In this document: positions 38,901-47,900 of the stretch, piece after piece | How positions within the stretch are numbered: position 1 is the stretch's first letter | Layout: every line of letters begins with the position of its first letter | Position numbers and translations under genes: made by a program | Notes under the pieces: model-generated | The model's input: the letters and a program-made list of their open reading frames with translations, nothing else | Databases searched by the model: none | Told to the model about the DNA's origin: nothing | Assembly: GCF_001949145.1 (NCBI RefSeq) | Contig: NW_019091439.1 | Location: 88,812-152,811 of the forward strand | DNA: 64,000 nucleotides | Origin: Acanthaster planci | Taxonomy: Eukaryota > Echinodermata > Asteroidea > Valvatida > Acanthasteridae | Direction: 5' to 3'

Positions 38901-41900
38901 TTATTTTGTTTGGAAATCAAGGACTGAGTTTTGTAGACAAAACTTTGTCACTGTAAAGAATTGTCCACAAAGTAATTACCATCTCACAACTAGTATTCAC
39001 AACTATGGTGCCAGTACAGGTGTACTCACAACTATGTTGCCAGTACGGGTGTACTCACAACTTTGGTGCCAGTACAGGTGTACTCACAACTATGGTGCCA
39101 GTATGGGTGTACACACAACTATGGTGCCAGTACAGGTGTACACACAACTATGGTGCCAGTATGGGTGTACTCACAACTATGGTGCCAGTATGGGTGTACA
39201 CACAACTATGGTGCCAGTATGGGTGTACTCACAACTTTGGTGCCAGTATAGGTGTACTCACAACTATGGTGCCAGTATGGGTGTACTCACAACTTTGATG
39301 CCAGTACAGGTGTACTCACAACTATGGTGCCAGTATGGGTGTACACACAACTATGGTGCCAGTATGGGTGTACTCACATCTATGGTGCCACTATGGGTGT
39401 ACTCGCTGTTTGTTCCATAAACTAGATCTTTATGTTAGTAATCATGCATCAGATGGTTTTGCACTGAGTGTGGGAGGTAGCTCATCCTGATATACTCACC
39501 TATCTCTGCTGAGTATACAGTTTATGATATCTGTTGGTTGTTCATATGTCAAGTAGAAAATCATATGTCTGCTTTGACATGACAGGGGATTCAAGTGAAC
39601 AAAGAATTTGAAGATCTGTACAACCAGTTGAAGGAGACTCGTCCCAACATTAAAATCCATCATGGCGGTATGAAAGAAGCTGTCAAACCTAAACAGAAAC
39701 TGAACCCTATGCTGAAACTACAACGCTACATTCAGAAGAACAACTTACGCCTGGTGGACTTCTTCAACAAGTTTGACAAAGATGGAAGTATGAGTGTAAC
39801 ATATGATGAGTTTGAAGAGGGACTAGTGGTGAGTTGAAGATGTATTGGTGTTATTCCACCCAGTTATTCTTTTGTTGATAATGAAGACAGGGTCCTTACA
39901 AGAGCCCCTGGCATTGTCAGTTGTAAATTTCAAGATACTTACGGACAGAATACAATAAAGTGGTGTTCAATATTAGAGTTGGGAGGAAAACCTCATAGAA
40001 AGAAATTGCTGGGAGATACCAAAGAATCATGCTGGAACTAAAAAATGCATATAGGACAAAGTCAGTCTGAGTGAGCTCATAGAATGGAAGGCATGGACAG
40101 CACTATTTCCCCAACCTGTCTCTCCAACTGGTTTTGTCATGAGCTTAGGCATGGACGGTACTACTTTCCCAACCTGTCTCTCCAACTGGTTTTGTCATGA
40201 GCTTACTCTGAATTTTGTTCGGTACATCAAGAGTTATATGAGTCAATAAAATTGAATATGAACATTTTTAGATTAGAAACAGTTACCCTTTCTGTTACAA
40301 ACTGCATTCTAATGAAAACAGTACCTCCTAATGAAAATATTCAGGTAATCACCTTAAACAGTAAACTGTGTTATGCTACCACCGGTGTATCGTAATGGTG
40401 TTGTTATATGTGTGTTTGTCATTTACATGAACTGGCTTTGTAGAATGGGTAAGATTGTCTCAGGTATTCCATTTACAATAGACTACACATAGTTCCTTAT
40501 GGTATATAGTGGAGAGTGGCTTTTTACAAATGTATGGCAGTGCCACCAATGTTCCAACAAAAATTTGAGATTGCTGACTATATTTTGTGTGTATGTGTGT
40601 TAGGAGAGTGGCATTGACCTTTCCAAAGAAGAGATAGCTTATATGATTGGTGAATTGGACAAAGATGGTGATGGAGAAATTAACTACAGGTATGTCATCA
40701 CATTACATGTCATTCACTTCTATATTACCATGTACCACTGTAACCTTTACAAGTGCTGTAACAGCAATCAAGTACTTCAATATTCTATTTCTTTTTCTCA
40801 TGGCACATAGTAAATGTACTAGGTTTGTGTTCTTCAAGCAAAGCCTTGCTGTTCATATTGAATGCGGACACACTATATTTTCTCATGTACCACTTGCACC
40901 TAGCACTCAAAGGGTAACTTACATCCAATAATGCATTTAGATTTTTATAATTAGGTCAAAGATCGTGTTAATATTCTCAATTGTTACAGCAGGCACCTTG
41001 ATAGAAGCTGTTATACCAGGTGATGTTTACTGATGCAAGTAAATGAATAAGCCTTGCCCATCAATAAGTACATCCTAATTAATGATTAGGATAAGTCAAG
41101 GATCATACAAGTGTACTGTATGACACTGGGTAGTCTTAGTGCTGTAGTGGTGTATCAATTCACCTTTTAAATCCTTAGTTCCACAAAATGGGTATTAAAG
41201 GATGTGAAATTGCTAATTAGTTTTTCCATGAAGAACACTATCTGGTTTTAGATGTTGTACTCCTGTAGGTCAGCAAGCTTGTCATCCAGATATAAGGAAA
41301 CATTCTGTGGGTGACAAAGCTGGCTGCTGCAGTCAATTTCTACTATGAAAGATTTGTTCAGTGACCCGCAACTCAAAAATAGCTGCAGTGATTCAGAAAC
41401 CTTTTAGGGGGTTGGGTGACATTCAATAACACAGGAAACAAACTGAATGAAAATACAAAGACGTGGCAAGGTTGATGAACAAATCTTGTGTATATTTATC
41501 TGAAAATGAGACTATTTTATTACATCTTTTTATTGTTCTTTTTCTAGTTGTCTCCTTTCTTCTCCATAGTTAACACTCTTGACTGTCCCTCTCTTGTATA
41601 TCTAGCTCCATCTACAGATCTATCTTAGTGCATGATCATGGTACAAGGCAGGCAGCCATGTTTTGCACTGGTCCCCTGCAGGCTCAGGCAGCTGCCATCA
41701 CCATAGCACTGACATTCAGCCCAACTAATCCTCTCTTCTCGTCCTGAACCAACTTATCATTGTTACTTACATCATTTTGCTACTTTGCACTACTTCTCTT
41801 GCAAACGCCCATATTGCATGGTTTGTATTACAACTGTTTTCTCTTTATCATACCACGGTCAGACTCTCTTTGATAAGCTAGGAAACCATTTATGTATGTA

Positions 41901-44900
41901 CAATGCATAGGAAAAAACTCTGTCAAGCAGACCTCATGTTCTGTTCAATTTCCCTTATATCGTATCACATTTTGCATAGCAAAATCGACCAAATGCTGCA
42001 CACTTTCTAAAATAAATCACACATTGTGCAATACAAAATGCATATGGCTTGATGCTATAATATGCTTGAAACAACACTTTGATTTACTCATAGAGCTTGA
42101 AATATGCATGCATAAATCGAGTCCGCAATCGGGCAATGAGTTGACTTCATTGGTTCCCACACAACTCGTGTTCACTTGAGATAGCCAAAGTGGGGGATCG
42201 GTAACGCTCACGCATTTCGGCTAGGCTCCAGGCATGGTGCATACAGCATGTACTGTACAGTACATGTACATGACTGAACATGCGGTCATCATTTCATGTC
42301 TTTGTTGGACATTGCGTTAACGTTTAACTTCTGAAGAGCCAAATGGAAGTTGAAAGTGGTGCAGATGGAAAATTAAGTCATGGAAGAATGAAAAACAAGT
42401 TCAACTTACACTTGCTGGAATAAAAAAATGATTGAAGTTTCCTTTTATGACTAATGTTACTCACGCTTTTGGTTATAGGGAAGATTGATGTACTACCAGA
42501 TTGTACATACATTTTTAATAGAGTCCCCTAACATTACGCACTTCGACTTTCACTTGACTTGTTGCCAAATCCCTTGTTGAAAAACTACATTTTGTTAAAT
42601 ACTTATACTGTAACCCTCATAATACATTCTGTTGAACATTCAGCATCGTGAAATTTCATCTGAAATCCAAAAATGGCAGGTCCGGAAATTGGGCAAGAAT
42701 TCAGCTGGGTGTTGCCTGACAACCCACCATGCCAGCTTCGCGCACTTGAAAAAATGCCCCCAAACCGGAATAAACATTAAAGAAATTCTTTGAAGTTGAT
42801 AAAAACTACTAAATTATTATTAGCTCCACTCATCAAACCACATGTTCATCAGAAAATTATTTTTGTATTTTGCAGGTATTTTTAAGAGTTCATTTTGGAC
42901 TTAAGAAAAAATTAAAAAATCAAGCCCAAAATAAAAATTTCATTGGCAATGTGTAGCGGGTCAGGATTTTTGTAAAATCAAGATTCTTGAATCAGAATGT
43001 TGAGAGTTTCCAATTTCACTTATAATGAAATTCGAGGAAGAATATTGCTCTGGCAACGTAGGCACTAGAGGCAAAAAATCAGAGTGTGCCACATTAGGGT
43101 ACATCAGCATAATCCTTTGGTAAGTAAGCCATGGCCAGCCACACAAGAAAGCCAACACAAGTGTTCACACTTTGGCAAGCAAAATGAAGGTCAGATTCTT
43201 CCAACAGTGCAATTTACATGAAACTCACATGAAAAAATTTGGCAGGATAATCAGGTATTGTGATGTTGATCATGTGCAGCCATTTTAATCAGATCCCGTG
43301 CCCAGGTATTTTGCCCCTATTTTCAGGTTCCTCACACCTACATATACTTTACCCACTTTAAACATTTTCCGGCCCAAGACTTACTCTGAAAGTGAATTGA
43401 AAGACCATTGTTGAGGACTTTGTTTGTTTTGTTTTCTTTTATATGGCTATTCAGTGGTTTCATACAGTTACATTGTGAAAAGACTGCTACACGAAATTAG
43501 GCAATTGCTATGCAAACAAAATATTGCATAGCAGTTTGCATGCAAATATTTTGAGGAAATCAAACCCTGTAAGTAATACTCTTGACTCAGCTGTCAAATT
43601 GTTACCATTAATACAATTACAGTCTTGTTAAAAAACCAAAAGTAAAAAGGAGGATTAAAAAAATGGATGAATAAAGAACCAATGCCAACTAAATATAACT
43701 GAAGCGTGAATAAGAATAGAAAAAACATGAATCATTCTATAGATACCATAAAGAAAGAAAACCAGGAAAGTGTGTGCTTCCCCCCGTGGTAACATGACTA
43801 CGTCATTTGAATCAGTTGGCTCTTACATCATTTACACTTCTTCCCCTTGTTTCATCATTCAGTCTTTCATCATTTTACTTTCAACAGTTCATTACTGTCT
43901 ATTTTAGGATCGTTTTCAGTATGTGGAGGAGGGGTCTTGGCTTTGCTAAGCAGTGACTGAGTTTGCTTTTGTTCTTTTGCAATGAAAACTTTGTTGACAA
44001 CAATCTGTTGTCATTTTGTTGTCAGTGTGCACATTTTCAATTCTGTAGATGGGTATTGATGACTCCTTGTTGAGCTTCATTTCAGATTTGACATCAGCTT
44101 AAGTGCACAGTGGTTTTTGGATGCATGGTGTCATTGCACTGGTACACATACATATATGTACCTCTCATCATGGATTTTATTGCACAGTGGGGAGGGGGGT
44201 TGTAGCAACAAGGTCAAATGTGAGATGCTGGCACCTACACTGCATGGTTCCTCCATCATGACTTATTTCAATCTTCAAGAGAAGGAATCTGGAACCAGTC
44301 TTGAAATCAGAGACTGCTTCACCTGCCTTTTTATCACCATTTCAAGAATCAACAGCATACAGTTTTGATTCATTGCCTCACCCATGCTTGTGCATAGAGC
44401 CTGTACTTCTTAATTTGACACATGAAGTGCTCAATACAGATTCTGTTAGTGTAATGGAAATTTGTTGAATAATATTAAGTCTGTGATGTCATTAAATGAA
44501 ATGATATGTTTGTTGCTTTGGACTGTTGTTTTGCTTTTTGGTTTTGCTTCATTACATTTGCATAATCAAACATTTAATGTACATGTAGTTGCATTATTTG
44601 AAACAGTGATGTTGCTCATCCAAATGTGTAGGATGTTCATATTACTGGTCAATATGTTTTGTTTGCATTTGTTCCTCGAGTCATGAAGTGCATGTTTTTG
44701 ACTTGGACAATGTTCCATTTTGTGGTTTCAGTATGCTTTATTCATGTAACCATGGTAACACTGCAGCATTAAATGTTTCATTGTAGCTATTTGGTGTTAG
44801 GCCTCAGCACAAGGTGATCCCACCCCCTTCCTTTGCTTTGCCCCACCCACCCATGACCCTTAATCCATGACCTAGACAGGTGAGTGATTGCATGCTTAAT

Positions 44901-47900
44901 GACCCTCAGCAGTAGTTTGGCAGGGTTGGGAGTGTACTTGTCAGAACTGATTTGGACTCGAATGTTATCAGCCAGTAAATACTGAACATTATCTAGAAAT
45001 AAACTTCCAAAAGAATTACCTCATCACTTGGTTTACAAACAGTCTAGGTACTGATCAGATGACCAGAGAGAGGAAAATCATACTGGGAAAAAGAGACTTT
45101 TTTCACACAAACTGTTGAAACTTGGAGTGATGCATTTCAGTTGGATTATTTGTCTCACTATGACAGTTCAAGATCTTATGCAGAAAGCATGTAATGTTGA
45201 TTTTGACCAAGGGAATAAATGTGTGATGGAGCAGGTTTAAATGGGGAAATAACAAATTCACATTTTTTCCAACGATTTTGTTCATTAGTTTATATGAAAG
45301 CAAGAAAGTGTTTCAAACCAGTCCGTAGCAATTGTATATCGTATTTTGAACCATGCATATGATGGGCTTTCAATCAACTGGAACGGGTAAACATTCTGAG
45401 GTACTCATCAACTGTAATTGACAAGATGATCATTTGATACCAAACAGTGCATTTATTATGCTTATTAAACTTGTATGTGGAAGTTCAGTTTTTCAACTTT
45501 TTGTTTACAACACACAAGTAACAAACATTGGCTGAATGACAAGGAAACTCCAAGTCAGTTGACTGACCAAGTTGTTGTTATTGCATGCGAACAACAATGA
45601 GAACTTTAGTCATTGCACTAACAAGTGTTACATTTGACTTGCATGCCTACTTGTACTTCAGTGAGCTCTACCTTGGTTTTGCCAAGGCTTGAAGGTCAGT
45701 ATGGTATAGCCTGTATGCATTCCAATGAGTGATCATAACCCATGGGAAAATGGACCTATTAACATGCTATTGTTTGTGTTGTATTCTACCCCCTTGTCAC
45801 TGTTGTGAAGGTATTAGACTTGGATAGAAAATAATAAATAACTGAATGAGTGAAGTCACAGGTTTCACTGGTCTGGTCACTGCCTCAATTATGAAATAGA
45901 GTTTTTTGAAGAATAGGTCACAATGACTTGATACAGGTGATTTGATGGGGGCAGAGGAAAGAATATATCCCTATTTTTATTCATGTGGTGAAAGATCGTT
46001 CTTTAGTATATCTATTGGAAAAATAAATCATCAAATCTCTCGAGTGATTTTGAAGTGTAACCACAGTGAACCAATTTGTAAAAGTTAAGCAACACGCTTC
46101 ACCACTTGTCTTGTAGTATTGCTACTTCCTTTGAGAGAGAAATTCTCCCTTGAACAGAAAATGTTGGCATCAGTCCAAAATTCAGATGCCATGCCATTGG
46201 TCGTATGTGTTAAGTTCAATCTGATATCTTCATCAACAGATGCACAACCCCTGTGAGCTAACCAGACTGTGTTTGTGTTTCTTCTTTCTTGTTTTCCTGT
46301 AGAAAAATTGATGGCTTCCTCTTATCACCAAACAAAATGAGCAAAACAGACATTTGAATGTAGACAGCCTGTCACTGGTAACCAAGTCTTTGTATTGTGG
46401 AAAAAATACTCTGATGAGGACACCAGTGATAACGTGCTTCATACAGATGTAATTAATTTATAAATTTTGATTTCATCATAATTTTTGAGGTTTATGAAGC
46501 AAAGCAAATAGACAATTGGAATAAATAAAGGTCATTTTTTTAGTTATCACAAATTCCAAAAAGCAAAAGGTTTTGATGCGTAAATACATTTAAAGTACAT
46601 GTAATAAACATGTGGCTAATTTTGTCAAAAACTAGCACTATATAAGTTTGATAGTCTGGCCCAAAATACACAAATTACCTGGAACACATGCTGTGTACCT
46701 CAAGAGAGGCATTGTTTTATGTCATCTTTTGCATGATTCTGCCATTTTTTATTGGGGCAGGGTAGATCTTAAGTTTCCAGGTAAGTAAAATCAGAGGCTT
46801 AAATTATCATTTCACTGATCAAAAAAGAAAAGTGGCTTAAATACACAACCATACAAAACAATCCCACTTCTGTTGTTTGTGATGAAGTCTGTCGTGTGTC
46901 ATACTGTTCCTACTAACAATGCTTGGAAATATCTTAAGACTGAAATGGTGTAGAGTTTTCCATTGGTCAGCCAAGTTGAAATTGAAAGTCAGGTGGCTCT
47001 TCATTTTTGGAACTTGAGAGATGAAAGGGAAGCAAGAAATAAATTTCTTGATAAACTGGTACCTGTCTACTCTCCAATTGTAAAGAACAATTTCAAATTT
47101 GTGATCAAACAAACCTTAGTATTTCAAGCCAGATTTTAAAAAGAAAAATTGGAAAGGAGGATGTGAGCCTATTGCTATCATACAATAGCTTGGTACCATT
47201 CAAATGGACAGTCTATTGACAAAACATCAGAATGGAACGTACTGTGTTATCAGACACTAATTAGCTGATGTAACATTTTGGTCAGGGCAGTTAATTTACA
47301 TCAGTGACAAATATTTGAAGTGTTTGTTTTAGTATGGACATGTCATTTGAGCTTCTTCTTGGTGGTCTACTTCTGTATTTTCATATAATGCCATATTTCT
47401 GAATAGTTACCTAGCCCAGTAAAAGTTACAGTAAAAAGCAATCTCCTTTTTCTCCGACACCATGCTCTGATAACTAATAACTTAATAATTAGTGCACTAA
47501 GTTTGCAATGCTTACATGTGGCGATAGGTGTCCTGATCTAAAACCAACCAGCATTTAGTTCATGTCCATGCTCCAGTCAGGTGACATGCTACAATCTACC
47601 ACTTATCCTAATACATGTACTAACTGTAGAAAACAGCTATTCACCAATAATACCTATAATTTTTTGTCTTCCTAGCTTGAAAGCAGTGAATTCTAATTTG
47701 CCATTTGACTCCAAAGGAGTACATGGGCAGTACAAACAATGTACAGTATCGTGCGACTGTGCACATCACCGTGTTGTTAATTTGTCTTGAATTCTTTTGC
47801 AAACTGCGTGATTAAAGTAAATTTTAGCACTATGGCAAGATGACAAAGTCGATGTTGTCTTACCTCTTGGTGTTACAAAATCCATGAGGCAAAACAAAAA

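Noticed and set aside
38773-39420. 215-codon plus-strand open frame
   Set aside because: Most of it is the 29-bp minisatellite translated in rotating frames; its openness is a property of the repeat unit.
41530-41870. Possible transposon-derived coding remnant in intron 12
   Set aside because: Pyrimidine-rich with a few open runs, but no motif that assigns it to any family.
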